The translations under genes and the position numbers were made by a program. This document shows, one piece after another, positions 1-7,816 of a stretch of 64,000 nucleotides of DNA. Each line of letters opens with the position of its first letter. Position 1 is the stretch's first letter. Under the pieces are notes generated by a model. That model saw only the letters and a program-made list of their open reading frames with translations. It ran no database searches and was not told the origin of the DNA. The DNA comes from CAVORB01 sp963736235 (GTDB lineage: Bacteria > Pseudomonadota > Gammaproteobacteria > Chromatiales > Chromatiaceae). The stretch covers positions 1 to 64,000 of the forward strand of contig CAVTOR010000014.1 of NCBI GenBank assembly GCA_963736235.1. Direction: 5' to 3'.

Positions 1-69
1 GTCATTCGTCGCTTTGCTCCTCATTCGGACCCGCGGCTGCGTTGCGGTCCGCATAGCTTGGCGTTAGCC
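1..69 (+). other. attC-like recombination site, truncated by window start
   Basis: A GC-rich imperfect hairpin (arms CGGACC at about 26-31 and GGTCCG at about 47-52) is followed by GCGTTAG (61-67), the same terminal motif as the attC-like site at 973-1028. The next 36 or so bases (68-104) are almost identical to those after the second site (1027-1063). The left half of the site is not clear. Being an integron attC is inference; no integrase gene is present in the window. Confidence 0.3.
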
Positions 70-122
70 AGACGCTGATTTTCACCTATCCAGGCCAAAA
101 TCAAAAAATGGCAAAAAATTAA

Positions 123-420
123 GGGGTCAGGTCTTGTATTTTGCATCAAACGGACTAGGAGGCATTCGTCGAGCGCCTTCGCCGGACGTTGCCGCAGGAC
201 CGCGATCTCTCGGAAGTCCCCCGCGCTCAGCGCCAGAAGCTGCCCGAGCCGCTGCCCCAGTATGCAGCGATGCACGCCGACCGCGACCAGGCCATTGCCG
301 CTGCCTACGCGAGCGGCGGATATACGTTGAAGGCGACCGGTGAGCACTTCGGACTACACTACTCGCAGGTCAGTCGTATCGTGCGGCAAATCCGTGATGC
401 AAAATGCAAGACCTGACCCC
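123..420 (+). mobile_element. 298-bp transposase-derived element, copy 1
   Basis: The ends are 26-bp imperfect inverted repeats: GGGGTCAGGTCTTG followed by an A/T-rich TGCATCA at 123-148, and its complement at 395-420. Inside, an open frame (189-416) encodes about 75 residues ending in a helix-turn-helix (AYASGGYTLKATGEHFGLHY), like the C-terminal tail of Y1/REP-associated (RAYT) transposases. The catalytic HUH domain is missing, so this is an internally deleted, non-autonomous derivative. A copy of exactly the same length lies inverted at 1550-1847. The two differ at few positions. It could be mobilised by a full-length Y1 transposase elsewhere in the genome. Confidence 0.7.
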
Positions 421-519
421 GTGGACGGACGCGGACGTGCACGGATGGGCGTTTAATTAGCGGCTTCGTGCAAGCGCGGCTTTGGCTCGCGTTATTCATA
501 CCGTTATGTGCTCTGAAGA

Positions 520-1026
520 ATGAATGAAATTGCCGAGATTCTGGCCGATGCAAAGTCATTGGCGAAAAAGTACCGAACGCTCACCGGTAAACCTCTCGGT
601 ATCACCGGCGAGGTTGCCGAGTTCTCGGCCGCGCAAATTCTTGGCCTTGAGCTTGCGGAAGCTCGGCAATCTGGTTACGACGCAATACGAAAAGAAGACG
701 GAAAGGTAACAAAAATCCAAATCAAGGGCCGGTGTATAGCTGGAAATGCAAATCCGGGGCAACGCCTCGGCCGTATTCAACTCAACAAAGAGTGGGATAC
801 TGTGCTCTTGGTGCTAATGGATGAAGACCTTGAAGTATTAAGCATGTATGAGGCCGGGAGGCCCGAAATCGAGCAGGCTATTCTCGCCCCCGGCTCAAAA
901 GCAAGAAACGAACGTGGCGCATTGGCTGTCAGCAAGTTCAAGGCTATAGGGCATGAAGTCTGGAAACGAAATCGCAACAAGCGCGTGGAGTCGGACTCGC
1001 TTCGTCGGCGCTTCGCGCAGCGTTAG
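520..1026 (+). CDS. DUF6998-type protein, probable integron-cassette gene
   Basis: 168 residues; ATG at 520. The family core is visible: LTGKPLGITGEVAEFSAAQ near the start, GYDAI then QIKGR around residues 53-70, a WDTVLLVLMDEDLE strand, and RNERGALAVSKFKAIGHEVW near the end. The D...QIKGR arrangement resembles the core of PD-(D/E)xK nuclease-like folds, but function is unproven. The last 18 residues (after VWKR) are encoded by the attC-like site at 973-1028 and the stop TAG lies within its GTTAG. This is usual for cassette genes. Codon use is more A/T-rich than the surrounding chromosome. Both flanks are mobile or repeated sequence. Confidence 0.7.
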   Translation: MNEIAEILADAKSLAKKYRTLTGKPLGITGEVAEFSAAQILGLELAEARQSGYDAIRKEDGKVTKIQIKGRCIAGNANPGQRLGRIQLNKEWDTVLLVLMDEDLEVLSMYEAGRPEIEQAILAPGSKARNERGALAVSKFKAIGHEVWKRNRNKRVESDSLRRRFAQR

Positions 1027-1028
1027 CC
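973..1028 (+). other. attC-like site overlapping the end of the DUF6998 gene
   Basis: AACAA at 976-980 and GCGTTAGCC at 1020-1028 resemble the outer R''/R' simple sites. Inside them GCGCG (981-985) can pair with CGCGC (about 1014-1018), and GAGTC/GACTC forms a short inner stem. The gene stop codon falls within GTTAG. The GTT trinucleotide is at 1022-1024. R''/R' pairing is imperfect beyond AAC/GTT, so the call is tentative. Confidence 0.4.
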
Positions 1029-1105
1029 AGACGCTGATTCTCACCTATCCAGGCCAAAATCATCGCAACATTCACCGCACAAACCAATTCTCCGGAGATC
1101 GCCTA

Positions 1106-1429
1106 GTGGATATCGATATTGATCGATTGTCGGAAGATGAGCTACTGCGCCTGAATCGACGCATCGTCGCTCGTCTGAAATTCCTCGAATCACTGCATGC
1201 CCATGCCGAAATGCTGCAGTTCGAAGTCGGCCAACAAGTCAGCTTCCACCCCCCTGGAAGAGATCGGCAGGTCGGCATCTTAATCAAATACAACAAGAAG
1301 ACGGTTACCGTGCTTACTGATTCCGGTCAAAGATGGAACGTGTCGCCCCACCTGCTCTCACCTGTCAAAGAGGTGAGGCGCGCACCATCCGGGAGGGGTG
1401 ATGTCATCGACATCAAGTCCAAGCGGTAG
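1106..1429 (+). CDS. Conserved small protein with KOW/SH3-like C-terminal half
   Basis: The GTG at 1106 is chosen because CGGAGA lies 8-9 bases upstream and the protein family starts with an acidic leader (DIDIDRLSEDELLRLNRRIV). It has about 107 residues. The N-terminal half is a charged helix. The C-terminal half (FEVGQQVSFHPPGRDRQVG, then KKTVTVLTDSGQRWNVSP) looks like an SH3-like/KOW barrel that might bind RNA or protein. I recognise it as a recurring hypothetical protein but know no function. It sits between the cassette-like gene and the second transposase-derived element. Confidence 0.6.
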   Translation: MDIDIDRLSEDELLRLNRRIVARLKFLESLHAHAEMLQFEVGQQVSFHPPGRDRQVGILIKYNKKTVTVLTDSGQRWNVSPHLLSPVKEVRRAPSGRGDVIDIKSKR

Positions 1430-1464
1430 CAAGCCCAGCAGGGTGCTAGGCTGGGCGGCTCGCT

Positions 1465-1565
1465 CGAGACGACGGCGAGACGACGGGGTCAGGCGAGACG
1501 ACGGGGTCAGACGACGGGGTCAAGACGAGGACGTCAGGTCTTGGACGACGGGGTCAGGTCTTGCA
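1465..1565 (+). repeat. Degenerate tandem repeat built from the element end
   Basis: About five to six units based on GACGACGGGGTCAG, with variants GAGACGACGGC and GACGAGGACGTCAGGTCTTG, lead into the terminal repeat of the element at 1550. The units contain the GGGGTCAGGTCTTG end sequence, so they look like stuttered or repeated partial ends of that element. Confidence 0.65.
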
Positions 1566-1847
1566 TTTTGCATCACGGATTTGCCGCACGATACGACTGA
1601 CCTGCGAGTAGTGTAGTCCGAAGTGCTCACCGATCGCCTTCAACGTAAATCCGCCGCTCGCGTAGGCAGCGGCAATCGCCTGGTCGCGGTCGGCGTGCAT
1701 CGCTGCATACTGGGGCAGCGGCTCGGGCAGCTTCTGGCGCTGAGCGCGGGGGACTTCCGAGAGATCGCGGTCCTGCGGCAAGGTCCGGCGAAGGCGCTCG
1801 ACGAATGCCTCCTAGTCCGTTTGATGCAAAATGCAAGACCTGACCCC
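1550..1847 (-). mobile_element. 298-bp transposase-derived element, copy 2 (inverted)
   Basis: This is the reverse complement of copy 1 (123-420) with only scattered substitutions, for example GGFTLKAIGEHF in place of GGYTLKATGEHF. The same 26-bp terminal inverted repeats are present. The minus-strand frame 1554-1781 encodes the C-terminal helix-turn-helix tail of a Y1/RAYT-type transposase, without the catalytic part. The two inverted copies bracket about 1.1 kb of cargo. No clear target-site duplication is visible. Confidence 0.7.
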
Positions 1848-1890
1848 GTGCACACGGAACCAGGCTAAAGCCAATCCTAACTCGAACTAA

Positions 1891-3819
1891 ATGACGATCG
1901 AGACCCATCCTTACCGCGCGGACATTGACGGTCTGCGTGCCCTGGCGATCGTACCAGTGGTCCTTTTTCACGTTGGGATACCGGGCTTCTCTGGCGGGTT
2001 CGTCGGAGTCGACGTCTTCTTCGTGATATCCGGCTATCTGATTACGTCAATTATCTATAGACAGATCAGAGCGGGTAGCTTCTCCTTAGTGGGATTTTAC
2101 GAACGCCGAATCCGGCGCATCATCCCTGCTCTTTTTGCAGTGATGGCCTGTTGCGCCATTGCCTCACCATTCTTTCTCTATCCGGAAGAGTACCGCCATT
2201 TCGCGCGATCGCTTATCACGGCAACGCTGTTCGTTTCCAGTGTGCAGTTTCGTCAAGAGAGCGGCTACTTCGACATAGACGCACATAGTAAGCCACTGTT
2301 GCATACCTGGTCCCTGTCAGTAGAAGAGCTTTTCTACGTTTTCTTTCCGATCACGTTGCTACTTATAGCGCGCTGCTGCAGAAGTCGCCGCTCTTTGATT
2401 CTTTGGGCGGGTTTCTTTATGTCATTCCTCGCAGCGGTTGGGGCGCTTTACCTGGACAAAGACTCGAAGGCGGCTTTTTACTTAGCTCACTTTCGGGCTT
2501 GGGAATTCTTGATTGGTGCACTCCTAGCGCTGAGTGGGACGGCGATTTCCCGGAGTCGCCCGGTGCTGGACGCACTCTCCATCGCTGGCGTACTTCTGAT
2601 CGCTGTGGCCGTATTCGGGTACTCGGAGACAACGACCTTTCCCGGGTTCGCCGCGCTGATTCCGTGTCTCGGTGCTGCACTTGTTATTCTGGCTGGGCAG
2701 CATCGCCCCTCGCTCGCCGGACGCATTCTTTCACGTCGGCCGTTTGTGATGACGGGATTGACCTCCTATTCCCTCTACCTCTGGCACTGGCCTCTCTTTG
2801 TTTTTGTGAGCCTATGGCTGGGGCGCCGACCGACTATATGGGAGGCAGCGTTACTGGTAGTTGCGTCGTTCGGGTTGGCTTTATTTTCGTGGCGATACAT
2901 CGAACGCCCATTCCGAGGGAAAAGCGGTTTTTTCTCGCGCGGCACGCTGTTCGGTCTTTCGGCGGGGGCAGCCACATTGATGATCTCCGTCGGTCTCCAT
3001 GGGGAGTTGACCGAGGGGTGGCTCAGCCGCTATCCAGAGGCCGTGGCGACCATTTTGGCGGCTGGAGAAGACCGCGATGCACGACAAAAAGAATGTTTGT
3101 CCACCGCTCGGGACGCACGTGGATGCCTCTACGGCAAGCAGGGTACGAATCCGACGATTGCGCTATGGGGCGACAGTATTGCTGCGGCCTACGCGGTTAT
3201 GTTGGGTGATCTGGTTGAAGACCGGGAAGAATCATTATTGGCTCTCACTATGCCCGCATGTCCGCCGGCACCTGGTTGGCAGATCGAATACCAGGACTGG
3301 CGCGAGTCCTGTGAGCGGTTCCAGACCTTCGCAATGCGGAAACTTCTTGAAACAGAGGCTATCCATACCGTTTATCTTGCAGCCAATTTTGCCGCTTACG
3401 TCGAAATCTCAGAGAACCAAGAAGGATTTCGCGATGATTTCTATCGAACTATCGACAGCTTGTTAATAGCAGGAAAAAAAGTCGTCATCGTTTATCCATT
3501 TTCGCCAATCGATCCTCCTACCTTCAGAAATCTCATCCGAGCGGCCGCGGCCGACAATGAAGCCGTAATCAGCCAGTTTACAGAAAGTTTTCTTCAAAAC
3601 CATAAAGCCTCATTTGCAATGTTGGATGGTCTCGGCAAAAGGCCAGATCTGCTGCGTGTTTATCCCCACGAGGGACTGTGTGACGATACCCGCTGTTATA
3701 TCTACAAGGACGGACAAGCATTTTACTATGACGAAGACCATATCAGCCTGACTGGTGCGGCACTATTGTCGCCACTGTTTGAGCGAGTTCTTAGACACCC
3801 GCCGAACGCCGTGCGTTAG
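1891..3819 (+). CDS. Acyltransferase-3 / SGNH membrane O-acetyltransferase (OafA-like)
   Basis: 642 residues. Residues about 5-345 form a multi-pass acyltransferase-3 domain with the N-terminal signature YRADIDGLRALAIVPV and a VFFVISGYLIT helix. Residues about 405-635 are a periplasmic SGNH domain: ALWGDSIAAAY carries the GDS block and DEDHISLTGA the catalytic Asp-His pair. Such fusions O-acetylate cell-surface polysaccharide or LPS sugars, with the membrane domain passing acetyl from the cytoplasm to the SGNH domain. The ATG at 1891 gives the usual N terminus. The gene lies just beyond the inverted element and its own promoter region is largely replaced by it. Codon use is less GC-rich than the neighbours, which suggests transfer. 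Confidence 0.9.
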   Translation: MTIETHPYRADIDGLRALAIVPVVLFHVGIPGFSGGFVGVDVFFVISGYLITSIIYRQIRAGSFSLVGFYERRIRRIIPALFAVMACCAIASPFFLYPEEYRHFARSLITATLFVSSVQFRQESGYFDIDAHSKPLLHTWSLSVEELFYVFFPITLLLIARCCRSRRSLILWAGFFMSFLAAVGALYLDKDSKAAFYLAHFRAWEFLIGALLALSGTAISRSRPVLDALSIAGVLLIAVAVFGYSETTTFPGFAALIPCLGAALVILAGQHRPSLAGRILSRRPFVMTGLTSYSLYLWHWPLFVFVSLWLGRRPTIWEAALLVVASFGLALFSWRYIERPFRGKSGFFSRGTLFGLSAGAATLMISVGLHGELTEGWLSRYPEAVATILAAGEDRDARQKECLSTARDARGCLYGKQGTNPTIALWGDSIAAAYAVMLGDLVEDREESLLALTMPACPPAPGWQIEYQDWRESCERFQTFAMRKLLETEAIHTVYLAANFAAYVEISENQEGFRDDFYRTIDSLLIAGKKVVIVYPFSPIDPPTFRNLIRAAAADNEAVISQFTESFLQNHKASFAMLDGLGKRPDLLRVYPHEGLCDDTRCYIYKDGQAFYYDEDHISLTGAALLSPLFERVLRHPPNAVR

Positions 3820-4169
3820 AGCATTAAGAAGTCGGTCGCGATTACTTTCTGTAATGCCGCACGGGTGGTCGCGTTTGGGTTGATTCCGGAAGTCGGGCAG
3901 GCGGTCCCTCGAAGCCGAGTGTAAAAAACCCTGACACTCGGGCGGGCATGCCCGCGACTTCTCCTTTGGGTCTGGAACAGCCTATCGCCGACGCGCAGAC
4001 GTCCCAGGGTTGGAGGGCGAAGGCACCAGAAGTGACACCACTCGGGCAGCGTCCGCTTTCTGGACTCACGGTCGGATTTCCTCCTCCACGGCCAGCGACC
4101 GCACTGCGTCCTAACCTGCCGCTCGGGTCTGTGGACTGAGCGTCAGCAGTGGGTCGATAGCGACCGCTG
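3820..4169. other. Intergenic, with one 8-bp inverted repeat
   Basis: No convincing gene is present on either strand. The one structure seen is CCGAGTGT (3915-3922), an 11-base asymmetric A/C-rich loop, and ACACTCGG (3934-3941). Its role is unknown; it could be an operator or a terminator-like hairpin read on the minus strand, where the loop contains six T. Confidence 0.5.
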
Positions 4170-4799
4170 TTATACGCAAGAGCTGTGCCGCCCGCCCGCT
4201 CGCAGAAACACCTCGTTCCAGTCTTTAGTCTCTGGTGGAATGACCCTTTCTACTGCCAATTCGCTCTTGCCCGCCTCAACAGTCACGGCCTCGATGATAG
4301 TTGCAAAGCGGGCACCTTCCTCGTCGCTGTCCGTGGCTATCCGCACGACCACGCCTGACGGGATGCGCTCAACAGCGGCCTGGATGAGCGCCCTCCGTCC
4401 GCGCGCCCCGCCGCGGAGATCGCTCCCGGTGTTCCTTACCACTTCCAACACCTCGGCTTCGACTATCGGGCCCTCGAGCGCCTGCTTCAGGATCACTTCC
4501 GGATCGGAAAGAGGTGGTTCAGCCCCTTCCCTGTTCTCGGGGCCGCTCTCAACTCCGAGGTGTACTTCCTGCTGACCAAGGCCGGGCCGTAACATGCGGC
4601 GACAGGCACGCACGGTGTCGAGCCCGGGCCGTAGGCCGGCTGGCGACAAGTTCGCGACAGGGCGGCAATGATGCCGAGGTCCATCGCCGGGTAGCTGAGC
4701 TCGGCCCCTCACGGCAAAGCCGCGGAGTCGAGACATTGTGAGAGAATTGAAGCCGGACGGAATCAACGACGCCCAACACTGATCCAACGCTTGCTGCAC
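4170..4799 (-). pseudogene. Decayed Toprim-domain protein (mobile-element primase/relaxase-associated)
   Basis: The C-terminal part reads as a DUF3991/Toprim-like domain: VVRIATDSDEEGARFATIIE holds the Toprim DxDxxG-like block and ERVIPPETKDWNEVFL is the typical KDWN end. Such proteins come from plasmids and integrative elements. The upstream part of the frame (about 4480-4799) has no recognisable domain, and similar coding character appears in another frame at 4493-4684, so the gene is probably frameshifted and N-terminally lost. It supports past integration of a conjugative or mobilisable element here. Confidence 0.55.
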
Positions 4800-4970
4800 G
4801 GGACGGTCGCCTGGTCCAGGGATATCGCTTGCGCGGGTTGGCGTGAGGCGCGACGCGCGGACCCCGCCCCGTCTGCCGTGAGGCGGGCCTATGGAGCGGA
4901 CCGCCCGAGATCGGGTCGAGCGGTCGCCGTCGAAGGGGATTCAGCGTGCGGAGTCTTTGGAGCTAAAGGA

Positions 4971-5507
4971 ATGAGGGATTCAGGCAGCGGCACGGACACC
5001 ATCGAGGAGTTTCGGGCGTTCTTCGCCTTTGTCCAGGACCTGTGGGGCATGCTCGCGGGGGTGTCGATCTTTTTTCCGCTGTCCAACGAGCTGATGCGCA
5101 TCATCCCGATCGGCGGCTTCTACGACGAACCGCCCGGGTCCGGCGCTTTTCAGTACTTTTCGCCCGAGCTGGTGACCTCGATCGCCACCCTCGTCACTCT
5201 GTTCGTCGTCGTGTCGACGTTCGGCAGGCGGCACAGATACGACGTCGGCGACTTCGCCCCGGTACGACGCCAGGCCTTGCTCGCCTTCGGCCTCGGGATT
5301 GCATCGCTGGCACTCTATCTGGTGGGTAACTTCCGGATGCACGAGCTGTGCTACGGGCCTTACCGGATCTGGGGCGATGATCCGCGCAGGCTGATCGGGG
5401 ACATGTTCCTGCTGTCCACCTACAGCGTCTTCTTCGCCACGACGACCAGGGCCTTCACCCTGCTGGGAATGGCCGAATTCTTCGGCGCCCGGAATGCCGT
5501 CGATTAA
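4971..5507 (+). CDS. Small integral membrane protein, unknown function
   Basis: 178 residues from the ATG at 4971, chosen because AAAGGA lies just upstream and the N terminus then begins with a short hydrophilic stretch. Hydrophobic segments lie near residues 25-40, 70-85, 100-120 and 145-160, with an acidic/Pro-rich loop (YDEPPGSGAFQYF) between the first two. No family recognised. It is followed 35 bases later by yaiI on the same strand, so the two may be cotranscribed. The open frame extends upstream to 4791, but that part has unusual composition and is probably not translated. Confidence 0.6.
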   Translation: MRDSGSGTDTIEEFRAFFAFVQDLWGMLAGVSIFFPLSNELMRIIPIGGFYDEPPGSGAFQYFSPELVTSIATLVTLFVVVSTFGRRHRYDVGDFAPVRRQALLAFGLGIASLALYLVGNFRMHELCYGPYRIWGDDPRRLIGDMFLLSTYSVFFATTTRAFTLLGMAEFFGARNAVD

Positions 5508-5542
5508 GCCATCCGAGCAGCCAGCAAGAGGAGCAACGCGCG

Positions 5543-5998
5543 ATGAGAATCTGGGTCGATGCCGACGCCTGCCCCGGCGTGATCAAGGAGATCCTGTTCA
5601 AGGCCGCGGAACGCACGGAGGTGGAGGTGACCCTGGTCGCGAATCAGCCGGTGCGCGTGCCCCCGTCGCGCTTCGTCAAGTCCCTTCAGGTGCGCCCCGG
5701 GTTCGACGTTGCCGACAACGAGATCGTCAAGCGGTTGAGCGCCGGGGATCTGGTGATCACCAGCGACATCCCCCTCGCCGCCGAGGTGATCGACAAGGGC
5801 GGGCACGCCCTCGCCCCGCGCGGCGAACGCTTCTCGCCCGATACCATCAAGGCGCGCCTGACCATGCGGGATTTCATGGACACCCTGCGCGCGAGCGGCG
5901 TCAACACCGGCGGTCCACCGGCATTGAGCCAAAGCGATCGCAGGGCCTTCGCCAACGAGCTGGACAGGTTTCTCGCCCGCCACGCCAACGGCACCTGA
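5543..5998 (+). CDS. yaiI: YaiI/YqxD family protein (DUF188, PIN-like)
   Basis: 151 residues, the normal length for the family. The N terminus MRIWVDADACPGVIKE contains the family signature with two Asp residues; NEIVKRLSAGDLVITSDIPLAA in the middle supplies further conserved acidic residues. The fold is related to PIN nucleases, but no reaction is established. A ribosome site (GAGGAG) lies at about 5528. The gene may form a two-gene unit with the membrane protein upstream. The next gene is convergent. Confidence 0.93.
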   Translation: MRIWVDADACPGVIKEILFKAAERTEVEVTLVANQPVRVPPSRFVKSLQVRPGFDVADNEIVKRLSAGDLVITSDIPLAAEVIDKGGHALAPRGERFSPDTIKARLTMRDFMDTLRASGVNTGGPPALSQSDRRAFANELDRFLARHANGT

Positions 5999-6043
5999 CT
6001 GGCGTGACACCCTCCCCTCCTCAGACGGCGCTTGACGGGCCCG

Positions 6044-6865
6044 CTATCCCCGGCCCCCGCGCCGGCTCATGGCCAAACCGGCGACGATCACGGCAAGGCT
6101 GACGAACAGCACGATCAGGCTCGCCAAGGCGTTGATCTGGGGCGACACCCCCATCCGCACGCTGGAGTAGACCACCATCGGCAGCGTCGTGGAGCCGGGG
6201 CCGGCGACGAAGCTGGCGATGACCAGGTCGTCCAGGGACAGGGTGAAGGCCAGCAGCCAGCCCGAGAGCAGGGCCGGCGCGATCAGCGGCAGCGTGATGC
6301 GCAGATAGACCATGAGCGGCCGCGCTCCCAGGTCCATCGCGGCCTCCTCCAGCGAGCGGTCCATCTGCCCGAGGCGGGACTTCACCACCACCGCGACATA
6401 GGCCATGCTGAAGGTGATATGGGCGATGGCGATGGTCGTGAAGCCGCGCCCGTCCGGCCAGCCGATGGCCTGCTGCATGGCCACGAACAGCAGCAGCAGG
6501 GAGAGGCCGATGATCACGTCGGGCATCACCAGTGGCGCGGTCAGCAGCAGGTCGAATCCGGTGCGCCCGCGAAAGCGCCCATGACGCACGAGGGCGTTCG
6601 CGGCCAGGGTGCCCAGCACCACGGCGACCGTGGCGTTGACCGCGGCGATGCGCACGCTGAGCCAGGCGGCATCGAGCAACTGCTGGTTCTCCAGCAGCGC
6701 CGCGTACCACTTGGTGGAGAAGCCCCCCCACACGGTGACCAGGCGGGAGGCGTTGAAGGAATAGACCACGAGCAGGATCACCGGCACGTAGAGGAAGGCG
6801 TAGCCGAAGGCGAGCACCATGTAGAGGGGCCAGCCGCGTCTAGGCATCGTCGTCGCGTCCCTCAT
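6044..6865 (-). CDS. potI: Putrescine ABC transporter permease PotI
   Basis: 273 residues with six predicted membrane spans and the permease EAA loop (EEAAMDLGARPLMVYLRITLP) that contacts the ATPase. It is the last gene of a potF-G-H-I operon read leftwards, 21 bases after potH. It forms the inner-membrane channel with PotH. A second in-frame ATG at 6847 is possible. The order and protein types match the E. coli putrescine-specific system rather than potABCD, though the exact polyamine is inferred. Confidence 0.9.
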   Translation of the reverse strand: MRDATTMPRRGWPLYMVLAFGYAFLYVPVILLVVYSFNASRLVTVWGGFSTKWYAALLENQQLLDAAWLSVRIAAVNATVAVVLGTLAANALVRHGRFRGRTGFDLLLTAPLVMPDVIIGLSLLLLFVAMQQAIGWPDGRGFTTIAIAHITFSMAYVAVVVKSRLGQMDRSLEEAAMDLGARPLMVYLRITLPLIAPALLSGWLLAFTLSLDDLVIASFVAGPGSTTLPMVVYSSVRMGVSPQINALASLIVLFVSLAVIVAGLAMSRRGGRG

Positions 6866-6886
6866 GGCCCGTGCCGCGCGCCCCGC

Positions 6887-7810
6887 TCAATGATCTTCCC
6901 CCTCGATCCGCACCTGCCAGCGCTGCATGGCGACGAAGGGCACAATCAGCACCGAGAGCAGGACGATGGCGAGCGCCGAGGCCAAAGGCCAGTCCTTGTT
7001 GGAGAAGAACTCGGTCCACAGCATGCGCCCCACCATGAGGGTGTCGGGCCCCCCGAGCAGATCGGGAATGACGAACTCCCCCACCGCCGGAATGAAGACC
7101 AGCATGCTGCCGGCGATGATCCCAGGCAGGGAGAGCGGCATGGTCACGCGCACAAATGCGCGCGCCGGACGGCAGCCCAGGTCCGCGGCGGCCTCGAGCA
7201 GCCTGCGGTCCAACCGTGTGAGGTTGGCGTAAAGGGGCAGGATCATGAACGGCAGATAGGAGTAGACGATGCCGATGTAGACCGCGAGAGGCGTGTGCAG
7301 CATGGCGAGCGGCTGGTCGATCAGCCCGAGCCACAGCAGCAGTTTGTTCAGCAGGCCGTTGGTCTTGAGGATGCCGATCCAGGCGTAAACCCGGATCAGG
7401 AAGGAGGTCCAGAACGGCAGCACGATCAGCATCAGCAACGGCACGCGCCAGCGCTCCGGGGCGGTGGCGATGGCGTAGGCCATGGGGTAGCCGATCAACA
7501 GGCACAGCAGGGTGCAGACCAGCGCGATCCAGAGGGAGTTGAGGAAGGCGGACAGATACAGCGTGTCCTCCCACACCAGGAGGTAGTTGGCGAGATTCAG
7601 CCGGATCTGCAAGGCGGAATCCTCGACCCACTCCCAGAGCGCGGTGTACGGCGGCTGCCCGAGCACCGGCTCCGCCAGGCTGATCTGGAGCACGATGACG
7701 AACGGCAGCAGAAAGAACAGCAACAGCCAGAGATAGGGGATGCCGATGTTGGCGAGCCGGCTCAAGCGACGGGAGCGCCCCGATGCCGTCCTGTCTCGGT
7801 CCGCGCCCAT
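6887..7810 (-). CDS. potH: Putrescine ABC transporter permease PotH
   Basis: 307 residues. A short hydrophilic N terminus precedes the first membrane helix (PYLWLLLFFLLPFVIVLQI), a large periplasmic loop follows, then five more spans and the EAA loop LEAAADLGCRPARAFVRVTMP. It pairs with PotI to form the heterodimeric channel. It starts 6 bases after potG ends, so translation is probably coupled. Confidence 0.9.
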   Translation of the reverse strand: MGADRDRTASGRSRRLSRLANIGIPYLWLLLFFLLPFVIVLQISLAEPVLGQPPYTALWEWVEDSALQIRLNLANYLLVWEDTLYLSAFLNSLWIALVCTLLCLLIGYPMAYAIATAPERWRVPLLMLIVLPFWTSFLIRVYAWIGILKTNGLLNKLLLWLGLIDQPLAMLHTPLAVYIGIVYSYLPFMILPLYANLTRLDRRLLEAAADLGCRPARAFVRVTMPLSLPGIIAGSMLVFIPAVGEFVIPDLLGGPDTLMVGRMLWTEFFSNKDWPLASALAIVLLSVLIVPFVAMQRWQVRIEGEDH

Positions 7811-7816
7811 GGCGGT

